DNA of 64,000 bases from Notholithocarpus densiflorus (lineage: Eukaryota; Streptophyta; Magnoliopsida; Fagales; Fagaceae). Below are positions 1 to 12,092 of the stretch, in pieces. Both the position numbers and the translations under genes were made by a program. The DNA is taken from positions 4,975,428 to 5,039,427 of the forward strand of contig JARYZH020000001.1 of NCBI GenBank assembly GCA_030021035.2, written 5' to 3'. The notes below the pieces were generated by a model. It was not told the DNA's origin. It saw nothing but the letters and a program-made list of their open reading frames with translations, and searched no databases. Numbering within the stretch: the first letter of the stretch is position 1; each line of letters opens with the position of its first letter.

Positions 1-1239
1 ATTATATTTAGGATATGTATAAAAAAATACTAATGATATATTAAATGACCAGCGTGCACACACACACGTGGGGGCAGATCACTAGAACAGAATTCAAAAA
101 CAAGCCAAGACTCAAGGAGGCCAAGTTATGGCCCAGTGCATTAATTGATCTAGGAGTGAAAGAAAAAGTCCATAAAACAAAGAGAAATGCTATATTTATA
201 ATATTTTCACAACAAATTTTAAGTGATGGATTGTTATTGGTTGTTATAAGTGGACAAAAAAGTAATTTAATTTGTGAATTCAAATTAAAATCAATAATAA
301 CTTACCATATATGATTTGTTATAAAAATGTTGTAAAAATATTGTGTACGTAGCATTTCTCACAAACAAAAGATCTTAGGAAGGATTTAATATCAGTAACA
401 AGAATTTACAATTTCCCAACTAGTAGAAAGTCTTGCTTTAGAATTGTGACAGCGACAAGTCAAGAGCCACCTTAAAACCTTACATACTTGATACTTGTAA
501 CCAAGCTTTTTGGTTCTAGTCTTCTAGAGAGATAGCAAAAAAAAAAAAAAAAAAGCTTAGGTTTTGTTTCGACCCCTTTTTTTGTGGGTTACAAGAAGCC
601 CAAATCAAAGAGAAGGCCGAAGCATGTGGGCCCCTGAGTAGGATGAAGCTCATATCAAAATATTTGCTAGCAAGACCCCAATAATAAAGACAATGATACA
701 TCAAAAGGGATAAGAGCAAGTCAGCCACATTGCGCATGTCAAGTCCATTTACACATCCTTGAACCGTTTGCACATTGAGTTGACCTTTGTTGAAATTTAT
801 TGTCCTCAACAACTCCTATTGTCCTTACTAAAGTCAACCCACTTGTGAGTTTTGCCATAATTTGCCTTCCATTGTTTCTAGTGAGAGAATCTTTTATTTG
901 AAGTAAAAATAACATAAACACTTTCCCTTTGTTAATGACCAACTTCGATAATAAAGCCTACACCTACAAAGACTAATTAGAAGCTCATTATCCAAAGGAT
1001 TTTGATTTCATCACGAGCAAGTGTGTATTAGGGGGAAACAGTCCTTAATTTTCGGCTATGAAAGGAGGCCCAATTACTCAACAAGGATCAACACAGCCAT
1101 AACCCAAAAAGCTCATGAAAAATACCGTGAATCTTACAAACCCACAGTTCAATCATCCTACTCTCTCCCTCTAATCTCACCTACCCATGGATCCTTTCTT
1201 GAGACACTATACACGTTTTAAGGCTATCTTTGGGATTCA
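1..1239. other. Intergenic DNA, no gene seen
   Basis: AT-rich spacer. Short open frames on both strands (up to about 98 codons) show no recognisable domain and no splice-consistent continuation. An A run lies at about 538-554. I see no RNA gene or terminal repeats. Confidence 0.6.
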
Positions 1240-1738
1240 CAGGGGCGGAGCTAGAAATTTATCTTTGGGAGGCCGGTCAAGACTAAATAATCATATTGAT
1301 TCACAAAAAATGTGTCTATTTATGTATGTATGACCCACTCATCAATGCTCTAATGAATTTTTGTAAAGAGATTGAAGAGAGTTAGTGTAAGACTATGAGA
1401 ACATTTGCACTGAGTTATGAGTTCTTTCGGAAGGGACTGGAAAGTAGAACATTGAAAAATACATATTAAAAAGAGAAGCTAATAGTAAAAGTGAGTAAAA
1501 TTGTAAAACTTATAAAAGTTGTGGGCTTGTTGATGTGTTGGGGGAGGAGAGATAGAGGAAAGACGGAAAATAATTAAGTAAATATGAATGAAACAAATAG
1601 TTAAGGACACATGGGGGCAGTTAATTTCATTTGGAGGAGCCAACTCTTACAACAATTCTGTATAACCTATTTTTTAGCAACTATAATAAATTTTTGAGCA
1701 TTTTTGGGGGGGCCATTGTAAAACGTAGCTCCGCCCCA
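1240..1738. mobile_element. Non-autonomous TIR DNA transposon
   Basis: The ends form a terminal inverted repeat: the left end reads AGGGGCGGAGCTAG and the right end carries its complement TAGCTCCGCCCC. The flanks share TTTGGGA (about 1230-1236 and 1741-1747), which could be a decayed 7-9 bp target duplication. The roughly 500-bp interior encodes no transposase. The superfamily is uncertain: hAT or Mutator-like fit the duplication length. Just outside, near 1767, lies CAGTGGCGAAGCCAG, which resembles one end of a different TIR family but has no partner nearby. Confidence 0.55.
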
Positions 1739-1789
1739 GTTTGGGAAAATCACAATCCTCGCAGACAGTGGCGAAGCCAGACTATAAGA

Positions 1790-2398
1790 GTTGGGGTTCA
1801 TGCACTTGACAGCCGAAAGGATACACGTTACTCATCATTATGTATTGCTATCATTTGGACTTTGACTTTGAAGTTTATGTCTGGGCTAGTAGTGGCATAA
1901 CAAGATTCAAGGCCCATTTTGCAAGAGTAATAGGTTCCCACTTCTTTTTTTTTTCTTTTTTTTTTTAACCCCTCAGACTAGTTGACTTTCACAATTGCTA
2001 TGACACGAGTCTAGGATGTTATCTAGATTCTAAAGGAAGAAAATGACTACAGGCTTCAACGTAGGAGAACTGGGTGGTGGTTTGCAACTCCAAGCATGAT
2101 AGATTGTTCCTTCATTGTTCTCCACTACTGCAGGGTGTAGCAGTATACACACCCTGAGGTCTTACAATTTGTGAAAATTAATTTTCCACCAACAGTATAC
2201 TCATGCAATTCATAGATAAAGAAAAAGAAAATATTATAGATATCAGTGAAATCAAATAATATAATATAATATAAATTAAATTAAATATATTATGGATAGA
2301 CTTATTGGAACTTTACTAATAGCATTCTTCCTAGTTTGCAACAAAACAAATGATAAACATTGAGTGGAATTACTAATAATCAAATAATGTCACGGGGT
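1790..2398. other. Intergenic DNA, no gene seen
   Basis: AT-rich spacer with a T-rich run near 1945-1967 and no coding or structural RNA signal. Confidence 0.55.
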
Positions 2399-2413
2399 GC
2401 CCTCACCATTAAC

Positions 2414-2632
2414 TTTTTTTTTAAAGGAACCGATAAGAAAGATTTTATAAATGAATTAAATCAACTTGGAATACAACATCCAACTTAGACAGTATTTTAC
2501 CCATATATCAAAATCTGCAAATAAAACTGCTCTTCTAGCAAGAAAATGAGCAAGCTGGTTGCACTCCCTTTTTACATGTCTAACACTATATTTATGAAAA
2601 ACATCTTCCAAGTTCCAACATCCAAATCTATT
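2414..2632 (-). mobile_element. 5'-truncated LINE, RNase H tail
   Basis: Read on the minus strand this encodes the C-terminal end of a plant L1-type LINE RNase H domain, with residues such as VRHVKRECNQLAHFLARRA, then a stop, a short 3' UTR and a poly(A) tail (the T run at 2414-2422). It is flanked by a 15-bp direct repeat, GCCCTCACCATTAAC at 2399-2413 and GCCCCCACCATTAAC at 2633-2647 (14 of 15 identical). Such variable-length duplications come from target-primed reverse transcription. Only 219 bp were copied, so this is a dead-on-arrival insertion. Confidence 0.8.
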
Positions 2633-2809
2633 GCCCCCACCATTAACTAGTTAGTTCACTTTGTATTCACGTTTTCTTGACTTTCTTCATTATTGTTGTA
2701 TGATATATCAAAAGTCATCTCATGATTTATTAATTTAAGAAATAAATACTAAAAAGTAAAAAGATAGTGACTTTTCGGCCAATCCAACCCACGAATGGCA
2801 CTAGATTTA

Positions 2810-2949
2810 GGGCCCATTTGGTAATGTTGTCCTAGTAATGTAATTTGTATTTTTTGAAAATACATATGAGTGAAAAAGTGTGTGAAAATACATGTAATGT
2901 TGTTTAAAAACTGAAAACTGTTATTTAAGTGCATCTACCAAACACCCCC
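2810..2949. mobile_element. Tourist/Harbinger-like MITE (140 bp)
   Basis: Starts GGGCCCATTTGGTA and ends with the near complement CTACCAAACACCCCC. It is flanked on both sides by TTA (2807-2809 and 2950-2952). A TTA duplication with GGG...TTTGG termini fits PIF/Harbinger-derived MITEs. No coding capacity. Confidence 0.7.
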
Positions 2950-3083
2950 TTAAGGTTTAAGGATATCGAACCACTCAAGACTACTAACTACATCTATTTA
3001 GTTCTCCAAAATTTATCCTAAAATCACTGTGCTTTCCTATGAGGAACATAGTGCTACATACCTCCTCAAGGACACTTTATCTC

Positions 3084-3089
3084 ATATAT

Positions 3090-3125
<36 letters not shown>
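3084..3125. repeat. (AT)n microsatellite
   Basis: About 42 bp of alternating A and T with one interruption (AAAT) near the middle. Confidence 0.9.
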
Positions 3126-3217
3126 CGTGGGCAGGCAAATAGAGGATTTATGATTGTATTGTAATCTAGCTACTATTCGCTTACACAATGAATTTATAGA
3201 GATAGGATGCAAGGTCG

Positions 3218-4630
3218 TGATGGAAAATATAAGAGTGCGCAGCAAAAAAAAAAAAAAAATTAAACGAATTTATTTCATTCGCAATTGATAACATGCACTA
3301 TGTAAATTTCAGAATTCAAGATCAAGAGAGTGTACCTTGGTGTGGTGAATTTCAAAACAAAGATTGTAAGCACTTGGGAATACTTCTAATCTTCACTCCA
3401 ATTCCACTAACGCCCAAGATGTGTGGTCTCTCAATCAGTTATGTGGAATGTTCAAGAGAGAGTTCAAGAGTGTCCAACACTCACATACACCATTTCATGT
3501 AAAGGGTTCTCTACAAAATTATGTATGTTTCTCTCCTTATAACTGATTATCTAGTTGGGCTAGCCTTTTGAGCCTTTCCAATTGGGCTCTAGTATGTGGC
3601 TTGGAGTGAGACCAAAAGGGACCAATAAGACACTAGCTCCAATGGGCCTTGGGCTTTTCTGTCAACTCTGGACAAGTCCAAAGTTACCATTAATTATATT
3701 TAATACCACTATATAAATATAGTTGCACTCTAGGCCTTATTTATAAATTATATCTCAAGACTTTATTGTACATGCAACCCCTTCATAAAATATTCGTAGT
3801 AATACAAAGTCATGAATGTAGACTGCCACTTTGTAAATTACTACATCTTAATCCTTGAGTACCCGGTTTAACCCTTTTATGTTATTCACCATATATTTAT
3901 GAAATCCAATTTCATAAATATATACTTTAATCTTACTAAAGTAGTTAGGTCTAACTCTCTGAATAACAAACTCATTATACTTATCTTAAGGGAATATTTT
4001 GTATCTTCGTTAAGAGACTATGAATTCCATCTTGAGAATATATGTTTCATCAACACTAAATGTGGCTGCCCAACATACTGAGGTTTTGACCGTTATTTTA
4101 GATCTCACTCCTGATATATCAAAGCAACATACACTTCATGATCAGGTCCATTATTCTCTCAGGATTAAGAATTCATGCAAATACAAGTTATGAGATTTAT
4201 TATTCATTTGACAATCGTTAGGAGAATAATAAATCTCACAGCGGTCCAGTTCAATATGTCTTAACTCTTAAAACATATCAACATATCAATTAGAAGTCTC
4301 CACTTCCATTATCAGGACAAATTATCGTAATTGATATGTTATAGTCTTCGCAGATGAAACGCCAAATTTTATCACCGACTACGAACTATAATTTTGAATT
4401 TACAAAGAACCTGTGATTTATATCTTCTGTGACTTTTCACATAAATCACATACTATGCATCTCATGGACTATATGATAATGTCTGAATATTCATGTTACT
4501 ATTATTTCAGATAATAATAAAATAATTTTATCAAACACAATATTAAGTCACACATAATGTCATACATAATGTCATACTTAATATTATACATAGTATCATA
4601 CAATAGGATTTAAGGGCACTTATCCTAACA
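3218..4630 (-). repeat. 3' LTR of the Copia element
   Basis: 1413 bp, TG...CA, near-identical in layout to 9700-11107. Because the element lies on the minus strand, this left copy is the 3' LTR. Short open frames inside both LTRs (for example 3293-3502) are conserved only because the LTRs are copies of each other. Confidence 0.92.
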
Positions 4631-4645
4631 ATCTTCCACTTGCCC
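4631..4645 (-). other. Polypurine tract of the Copia element
   Basis: Minus-strand sequence GGGCAAGTGGAAGAT lies directly against the 3' LTR, the expected place and composition for the plus-strand primer of reverse transcription. Confidence 0.75.
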
Positions 4646-6390
4646 TAAAGACTATTGTGCACTAATCTAACTCCCATTCCCTCTAAATGCGACTCGAAAG
4701 TCCTTTGAGGCAAAGTTTTGGTAAACGGATCTACTAGATTATTTGCACTTTCAATCTTTGCTACCACCACATCTCCACGAGTAATGATATCTCGAATGAT
4801 ATGGTACTTCCTCTTAATGTGCTTTCCTTTCTTATGATTCCTTAGATCTTTTGATTGTGCAACGGCTCCACTATTGTCGCAAAACAAAGTAATGGAAGCT
4901 TGCTCCATTCTTACTACACCAAGGTCAGAAAGGAATTTCTTGAACCATACAGCTTCTTTTGCTGCTTCACAAGTAGCAACATATTCTGCTTCCATGGTGG
5001 AGTCCGCAATACAAGATTGCTTGACACTCCTCCATGTTATGGCTCCACCTCCCAAGGTGAATACACATCCTGATGTGGACTTTCAGAAATCTAGATCCGA
5101 TTGAAAGTCTGAATCTGTATAGCCAACAAGTATTAAATCCTCACAACGGTAAACAAGCATATAATCTCTCGTTCTCCCTAGATACTTAAGAATATGCTTT
5201 ACAGCTTGCCAATGTTTTGGTCCTGGATTTGATTGATATCGGTTGACCATGCCAACTGAATAACAGATATCTGCTCTAGTACAAAGCATGGCATACATGA
5301 GACTTCCTACTGTTGAAGCATAAGGAACTTGTCTCATTATATCTACTTCTTCTTGAATCTTAGGCCTTTGGTCATCAGACAGAGGAACTCCATGTCTGAA
5401 AGGAAGTAATCATTTCTTGGAGTTTTGCATGCTAAACCGTTCTAGAACCTTATCTATATATCCAGCTTGTGATAAGCCTAACATCTTATTCTTGCGATCT
5501 CGCCAAAACTTGATCCCTAGAATAAAGTTAGCCTCACCCAAGTCCTTCATATCAAATTAGCTTGACAACCAAACCTTTACCGATGACATTACCCCTACAT
5601 CGTTTCCAATGAGTAGAATATCATCAATATAAAGCACTAGGAACATTACTATTTTATCTTGATGTCTTTTGTACACACATGGTTCATCAAGATTTTGTTC
5701 AAAACCAAATGATTTGATTGCTTGATCAAATCTGATGTTCCATGACCTAGATGCTTGCTTAAGTCCATAAATGGACTTTTTCAACTTGCATACCATATGC
5801 TCTTGGTTCTTTACTATGAAACCTTCCGGTTGCATCATATAGATTTCCTCTTCAAGATTGCCATTGAGAAATGTAGTCTTGACATCCATTTGCCAAATCT
5901 CATAATCAAAATGAGCAGCAATAGATAAAAGAATTCTGATAGATTTAAGCATTGCTACTGGTGAAAAGGTTTCCTCATAATCAATACTTTCTTTTTGAGT
6001 ATACCCTTTCGCCACTAGCCTTGCTTTAAAGGTTTCAACCTTTCCATCTATCCCTCTCTTCCTCTTGTAAACCCATTTGCAACCAACAGGTTTAATGCTG
6101 TTAGACACCTCTACAAGATCCCAAACTTGATTGGAATATATGGAATCTAATTCAGATTTCATAATTTTGACCCAATGATGTGCATCTTTATCATTCATTG
6201 CTTCATCATAAGTGTAGGGATCCGATTCAGCCTCTTCTGAGATAGCTTCATAAGTTTCACCTAAACCTATGAATCTTATAGGAGGCCGAACAATTCTCCC
6301 ACTACGACGAGGCACCTGTGTATTAGACATCTCTTGAGTAATATCTTGTGGTGTATCTAATACAGCCACATCATCCCTAGTTTCATCCAT
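4645..6390 (-). pseudogene. Copia reverse transcriptase-RNase H (broken)
   Basis: The RT part (about 5557-6390) has the conserved WVYKRK, FKARLVAKGYTQ, VKTTFLNG and KSIYGLKQASR blocks and the catalytic YIDD motif. The RNase H part (4645-5337) has the YTDSDF and STMEAEYVA blocks and FCDNSGA near its end. The frame is cut by a stop after VWLSS near 5557, by another near 5410, and by a stop at the start of the RNase H segment near 5083. In an intact element this region would copy element RNA into DNA inside virus-like particles. It continues the integrase frame upstream, separated only by one nonsense codon at 6394-6396. Confidence 0.9.
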
Positions 6391-6393
6391 TGG

Positions 6394-7652
6394 TTATTCA
6401 TTTACAGGTTCATTCATTTCAGCCAACACAACTCTACTTCTAGGAGTAAAATTATTCATATAGTCATTTTCCAAGAATTTAGCATTTGTACTAACAAAAA
6501 CTTTGTTATCTTTACGACTATAGAATAAATAACCCCTAGTTTCTTTTGGATAACCTACAAGCAAACACACTTCTAATTTTGGTTCCAATTTATTAGGCTT
6601 CCCTTTTAACACATGTGCAGGACAACCCCAAATGTAGAGATATTTCATACTAAGCTTATGCCCACTCCACAATTCCCTGGGTGTTTTGGAACAGATTTTG
6701 ATGGAACTAAATTCAAAAGATGTATTGTTGTATTTAAGGCATAACCCCAAAAAGAAATCGGTAAAGTTGAGTAACTCATCATGGACCTAACCATTTCTAA
6801 AAAAGTCATATTCCTTCTTTCTACTACACCATTCTGTTGGGGAGTTCCAGGTGCAGCCAATTGGGATACAATCTCATTTTGAATTAAGTAATCCTTGAAA
6901 TCCCCAAGAAGGTATTCGCCACCTCGATCAGATCGAATGGCCTTTATATGTTTACCTAATTGCTTCTCAACTTCAGCCCTAAACTCTTTGAACTTTTCAA
7001 AAGTTTCAGACTTCCATTTCATTAGGTACACATAACCATATCTTGAGTAATCATCAGTAAAAGTGATGAAATACTCATAACCTCCTTTTGCTTGGGTTGA
7101 CATGGGACCACATACATCAGAATGCACTAGCTCTAGCAAATCTTAGGCTCTTCTACCTTTTGCATTAAAAGGTCATTTGGTCATTTTACCTTCCAAACAA
7201 GATTCACAAACTGGAAATTCATCAAAGTCCATGGGCTCTAAGAGTCCATCTTTGATCAGTCTTTGAATCATATTTGAATTAATATGACCTAAACGCAAGT
7301 GCCAAAGATATGCATCACTAGTAGAAGGAAATTTTCTCTTTAATGATTTTACATGAGAGTTATTATCTAATTCAGAATTATATAATTCATGCTTATCAGG
7401 AGTTAAAATATAAAGACCATCTACAATATTGCCAGAACAGATAAAAACTTTATCCTTCTTTATTACAACATTATCTTTTAAGATAACACAATATCCATTT
7501 TTACCTAAGTAAGTAGCAGAAATTAAATTCCTACGAACATTAGGTACATACAAACAGTCTTCTAATATTAAAACCCTAGATTCAAAACATAAATTATAAA
7601 CACCAACAGCTACAATCGGAATCCTGCTCCCATCAGCCAAAGTAAGAAACAA
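6394..7652 (-). pseudogene. Copia protease end and integrase (broken)
   Basis: The segment begins with the end of the protease/linker. A GAG-pre-integrase zinc domain follows with the HHCC pattern (HLRLGH, then CESC). The DDE catalytic core follows, with D in LVHSDVCGP, D in IRSDRGGEY and E in VVERRN. Nonsense codons occur near 7173 (TGA, probably from CGA) and near 7140 (TAA). A frameshift near 6690 moves the reading frame in the integrase C-terminal part (SKSVPK / KTPRELW). The end of this segment is the usual Copia linker toward RT. Confidence 0.88.
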
Positions 7653-7679
7653 CTCCCCTTCTTTAAGCTTTCTGGTCTC

Positions 7680-8629
7680 CTAGAACCCCTGCAAGGAATT
7701 GCAGATATGATTAGTACAGCCTGAATCCACACACCAGGAATCCGTGGGATTCTGTACCAAAGATATTTCAAGAAGGAATGAACTTTTCATACCTTTATTG
7801 GCAGCCTTGAATTTTGGACAATTCCTCTTCCAATGTCCTTTCTCACCACAATGGAAACATTTTCCTTTGAGCTTCTTTCCTTTGTCAGCAACCCCTAAGG
7901 CAATTTGTTTACCCTCTTGCTTGGTGAAGTCATTCTTCTTCTTGTTCTTACCCTTGCCTTTCGACTTAGGTTGAGAAGTAGAAGTTTCACCAATGTTGGC
8001 TTCAACATTAGAAGTACCAAGGATGCCTTCCACCGCTACCAACTCATTCATTAATTCAGAAAAAGTATAAATCTTTTTGTTCGCATTATAGTTAAGTTTG
8101 AATTCCTTGAATGATTCTGGTAATGACTGGAGTATCATATCCACTTGGGATTCTCCATCAATATCGGCATCTAAAACTTCCAATGTATTCAGATTAGAGA
8201 TCATTGTAAGACAATGCTCCCTTATTGAACTACTTTCAGCCATTTTGGTATTATAAATTTGCCTCATGGTCTCTTGCCTTGCAGAACGGCCTTGCTCACC
8301 AAACATCTCCTTCAGACTTAGCATAATGTCTGAAGCTAGTTCTACATCCTGCATTTGATGCAGTAGAACATTTGAGATAGATGCTAGGATACAGCACTTG
8401 GCCATCTCATTAGATTTCTGCCAACGATCATATCGTTGTTTTTCTCAAGAGGAGCATCTAATGAAGGAAAGCTAGGACACGGTTTAGTAAGCACATATTT
8501 GTGCTCTTCAGCAGTAAGAACAATGTCCAAATTTCTTTTCCAGTCAACATAGTTGGATCCAGTCAGTTTGTTTTGATTAAAAATAGTTACAAGTGGGCTA
8601 AATGATACCATGTTCAAATCTGAAAACAA
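7680..8629 (-). pseudogene. Copia gag and protease start (broken)
   Basis: Gag begins at the Met at 8629, or nearby, with the conserved LTGSNYVDWKRNL segment. A frameshift in the A run near 8443 then shifts the frame, and the rest reads from about 8440 to 7680. A single retroviral-type zinc knuckle, CFHCGEKGHWKRNC (CX2CX4HX4C), sits near 7820-7861. It is followed by the protease motif VDSGCTNHI. The stop at 7680-7682 is TAG where related elements have a Gln codon, and the frame reopens directly after it into the protease. Gag would form the particle and bind RNA. Confidence 0.88.
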
Positions 8630-8639
8630 ATAACATGAA

Positions 8640-9686
8640 TATAATAAGTAAACTGGACATTATCAATTTAGCATATAAACATATAGTATGGAACCTTAAT
8701 AAAACCATAATATAATATATGCAACGACAACCCAATCTCGCAATTAATATTCCTCGGAAGCGAGGTCATACCAATCACTATGATCAGGCGAGAATTATTC
8801 TCATTATTAATGCTATCATGGTAACTCTTACCAAACAAAAATAATTTGCTGCTTTTTCTTCAGCCTTTAAGTAATAATGACATAGCTCCGAAGGGAGGTT
8901 AACATTATACTTAGTCAAGTGTACACCATTGCCTAGAATCAATGTGAATCACCAAGTAACTCCACGGAAGCGTGGTCGTTCTCAATGTAAAAACACACTT
9001 CATCCATCATTAAGAAGTTTAACCTGTAGTACCATGAATTAAACACCCTTCGAAGGGAGCAAGGCATATACGCCAAGGCGAGGTGCTTAATTACACTACT
9101 ATAAACCGACAATGGAAGCCGTGAGATCCAACCCTTGTATCTCTCTCCCACTAGATGTTTTAAAGGAAAGGTTTTTAATTCTAAAACATGCATAATCTAA
9201 TTACACATAGTCTTACTCCTTTTACATGTGAAAATACTTAGAAAAATTTCTGGTTTTCTTAATTTCGATTGATCGAATGTGCCCTTCGATTGATCGAAAA
9301 AATTAAGAAATTCTAAGTCTTATCACTGTTTCATTCGATCGATCGAAGGTAATTTTCGATCGATCGAAAATCGTGAAACTTGAATTTTCAGAAATTTTCC
9401 AAGGTAGTTTTCTACAGTTTTTCTTGAACAAACAACTAACATACGAACATGATAGTCAGAAAATGATATCAAAACTGAAATCCATTGATGCTATAGCCTT
9501 AAAGATCAATTTAACATACTTAAATTCAAATTTAAACAACATCACAACATAAATATCAGTTTTTATCAAATCATAGTTTCAACAACCATGCAGAAAATTA
9601 AATGTGTAATCTTCTAACAACATGAAACTACAACTTCTAATTCCAGAATTCACAAAACATATTATACAATTCGAAATTGAAGACCA
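8640..9686 (-). other. 5' leader of the Copia element
   Basis: About 1 kb of non-coding leader between the primer binding site and gag on the minus strand. It contains four near-palindromic 14-mers (annotated separately) and no long frame. Segments such as the TCCGAAGGGAGG-like runs near 8755 and 8890 recur but encode nothing I recognise. Confidence 0.6.
9254..9368. repeat. Four 14-bp palindromes in the Copia leader
   Basis: TTCGATTGATCGAA occurs at 9264-9277 and 9285-9298. TTCGATCGATCGAA (a perfect palindrome) occurs at 9334-9347 and 9355-9368. The first pair is extended outward by TTTCTTAATT on the left and its complement AATTAAGAAA on the right, giving a larger potential hairpin. Confidence 0.85.
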
Positions 9687-9697
9687 CTCTGATACCA
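9687..9697 (-). other. Primer binding site (initiator tRNA-Met type)
   Basis: Minus-strand TGGTATCAGAG lies two bases inside the 5' LTR. It is the standard plant Copia primer site, complementary to the 3' end of initiator tRNA-Met. Confidence 0.9.
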
Positions 9698-9699
9698 TT

Positions 9700-11107
9700 T
9701 GATGGAAAATATAAGAGTGCGCAGCAAAAAAAAAAATTATACGGATCTACTTCATTCGCAATTGATAACATGCACTATGTAAATTTCAGAATTCAAGATC
9801 AAGAGAGTGTACCTTGGTGTGATGAATTTCAAAACAAAGATTGTAAGCACTTGAGAATACTTCTAATCTTCACTCCAATTCCACTAACGCTCAAGATGTG
9901 TGGTCTCTCAATCAGTTATGTGGAATGTTCAAGAGAGAGTTCAAGAGTGTCCAACACTCACATACACCATTTCATGTAAAGGGTTCTCTACAAAATTCTG
10001 TATGTTTCTCTCTTTATAACTAATTATCTAATTGGGCTAGCTTTTTGGGCCTTTCCAATTAAGCTCTAGTATGTAGATTGAAGTGGGACCAAAAGGGACC
10101 AATAAGACACTAGCTCCAATGGGCCTTGGACTTTTCTGTCAACTCTTGACAAGTCCAAAGTTACCATTAACTATATTTAATACCACTATATAAATATAGT
10201 TGCACTCTAAGCCTTATCTATAAATTATATCCCAAGACTTTATTGTACATGCAACCCCTTCATAAAATATTTATAGTAATACAAAGTTATGAATGTAGAC
10301 TACCACTTTGTAAATTACTACATCTTAATCCTTGAGTACCCGGTTTAACCCTTTTATATTATTCACCATATATTTATGAAATCCAATTTCATAAATATAT
10401 ACTTTAGTCTTACTAAAGTGATTAGGCCTAACTCTCTGAATAACAAACCCATTAAACTTATCTCAAGAGAATATTTTGTATCTCCGTTAAGAGACTATGA
10501 ATTCCATCTTGAGAATATATGTTCCATCAACACTAAATGTGGCTGCCCAACATACTGAGGTTTTGATCGTTACTTTAGATCTCACTCTTGATATATCAAA
10601 GCAACTTACACTTCATGATCAGGTCCATTATTCTCTCAAGATTAAAAGTTCATGCAAATACAAGTCATGAGATTTATTATTCATTTGACAGTCGTTAGGA
10701 GAACAATAAATCTTACAGCGGTCCAGTTCAATATGTCTTAACTCTTAAAATATATCAACATATCAATTAGAAGTCTCCACTTCCATGATCAAGACAAATC
10801 ATCGTAATTGATATGTTATAGTCTTCGCAGATGAAACGCTCAATTTCATCACCGACTATGAACTATAATTCTGAGTTTACAAATAACCTGTGATTTATAT
10901 CTTCTGTGACTTTTCACATAAATTACATACTATGCATCTCATGGACTTTATGATAATGTCCGAATATTCATGTTATCATTATTTTAGATAATAATAAAAC
11001 AATTTTATTAAACACAATATTAAGTCGCACATAATGTCATACATAATGTCATACTTAATATTATACATAGTATCATACAATAGAATTTAAGGGCACTTAT
11101 CCTAACA
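9700..11107 (-). repeat. 5' LTR of the Copia element
   Basis: 1408 bp, TG...CA, paired with 3218-4630. The copies differ by scattered substitutions and by the length of the A run near the left end (position 9726 onward). Confidence 0.92.
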
Positions 11108-11179
11108 GGTCGACCTTTAGGTACTATTACAAGACAAAAGATGAAAGTCAGACCAAAACTACATGTATAGTGATTAATA

Positions 11180-11760
11180 TTCAACTGAAAATAGTTTAGA
11201 TATGACTAAGTGTTCATCCTTGGGTTTAGTTCAGGGATGGTATTACAATTAGATGATTTCTTTCTCTCTCTCAAAACTCCACCCTCTCTTGATCCAAGTG
11301 ATTCTTCACTTTATATAATTTAGCAAAGATGCATCTGGATCTTACATTTGGAGGGTAATGATCAGACTTTCTTGATACTTGTCTCATCAAGACCTTACTA
11401 GAAGGTTTTTACACCAGAATATTAGCTGTGGAAACATTGTTCATGGTCATTTTCCCATTAATGCGGCCAGCTAAGTGGTTACAGTGCATTTAATACGGAG
11501 GGGATGACTGCCTTATCCTTCCTTTTTCTTCTCTTCCTTGTTCAATACCAAGTTACCTTTGTCCCCCCTAGGATTGCACCATGCTCCCTTCATTCCTGAT
11601 TCTTGGCCTTTGGAGATGAAGTAGGAGCCCTCAGCACCCCTATCAACTGCAACATTCCGAACTCCTTATTAAGTAAATAAGTTCTTTCTAAGGATACTTC
11701 GCAAAGTTCCCCTCCTTAGAAATGCCCTTACCTATTTTATTAACTGATTTGGATCCTCGT
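11180..11760. repeat. Possible decayed LTR fragment
   Basis: Phrases such as AATGCGGCCAG, a following CATTTAATRCGG and CTCCTTAGAA resemble parts of the Gypsy LTRs at 42235-43048 and 53237-53989 in the same order. No boundaries or target duplication are visible. The assignment is tentative. Confidence 0.35.
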
Positions 11761-11804
11761 CGCCCCCATATATATATATATATAACCAAAACTAAGAGAA
11801 ATTC

Positions 11805-12044
11805 CAATTAAATTCTAAATTGAAGTTCAATTTTATGTTACATGTCTCATCTAATTTTTAAATTTGTCTATCAAGTGAATTATTAGGTGCAAAAATCAAA
11901 GAGTCTAAATTCAATTAGATTTTAAATTGAATTTTAATTGAGGTTTAATTTTGCGCAATGTGTCCTATATAATTTTTTAACTTTTGTGGCAAGTGAATTA
12001 TTGGGTACAAAAACCAAAGAGCCTAGATCCAATTAGATTCTAAA

Positions 12045-12046
<2 letters not shown>
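11805..12046. repeat. Two-copy tandem duplication of about 110 bp
   Basis: A unit beginning CAATTARATTYTAAATTGAA and ending near AAAGAGTCTA / AAAGAGCCTA is present at 11805-11911 and again, diverged, at 11912-12029. A third partial start (CAATTAGATTCTAAATC) begins at 12030. Non-coding. Confidence 0.7.

Positions 12047-12092
<46 letters not shown>
12045..12092. repeat. (CT)n(CA)n(TA)n compound microsatellite
   Basis: A short CT run passes into about 12 CA repeats and then TA repeats. Confidence 0.9.

Larger units (their letters stand above)
3218..11107 (-). mobile_element. Complete Ty1/Copia LTR retrotransposon, decayed
   Basis: A 7.9-kb element bounded by two long LTRs (3218-4630 and 9700-11107), each starting TG and ending CA on the plus strand. 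Perfect 5-bp target duplications GGTCG lie outside (3213-3217 and 11108-11112). On the minus strand the order is 5' LTR, primer binding site, leader, gag, protease, integrase, reverse transcriptase, RNase H, polypurine tract, 3' LTR, which is the Copia order. The two LTRs differ by scattered substitutions and small indels, and the coding region has several nonsense codons and at least two frameshifts. It is therefore an old, inactive copy. The lineage within Copia was not resolved. Confidence 0.93.

Noticed and set aside
3293..3502. Frame conserved at 9677-9979
   Set aside because: The conservation comes from the two LTRs of one element, not from selection on a protein.
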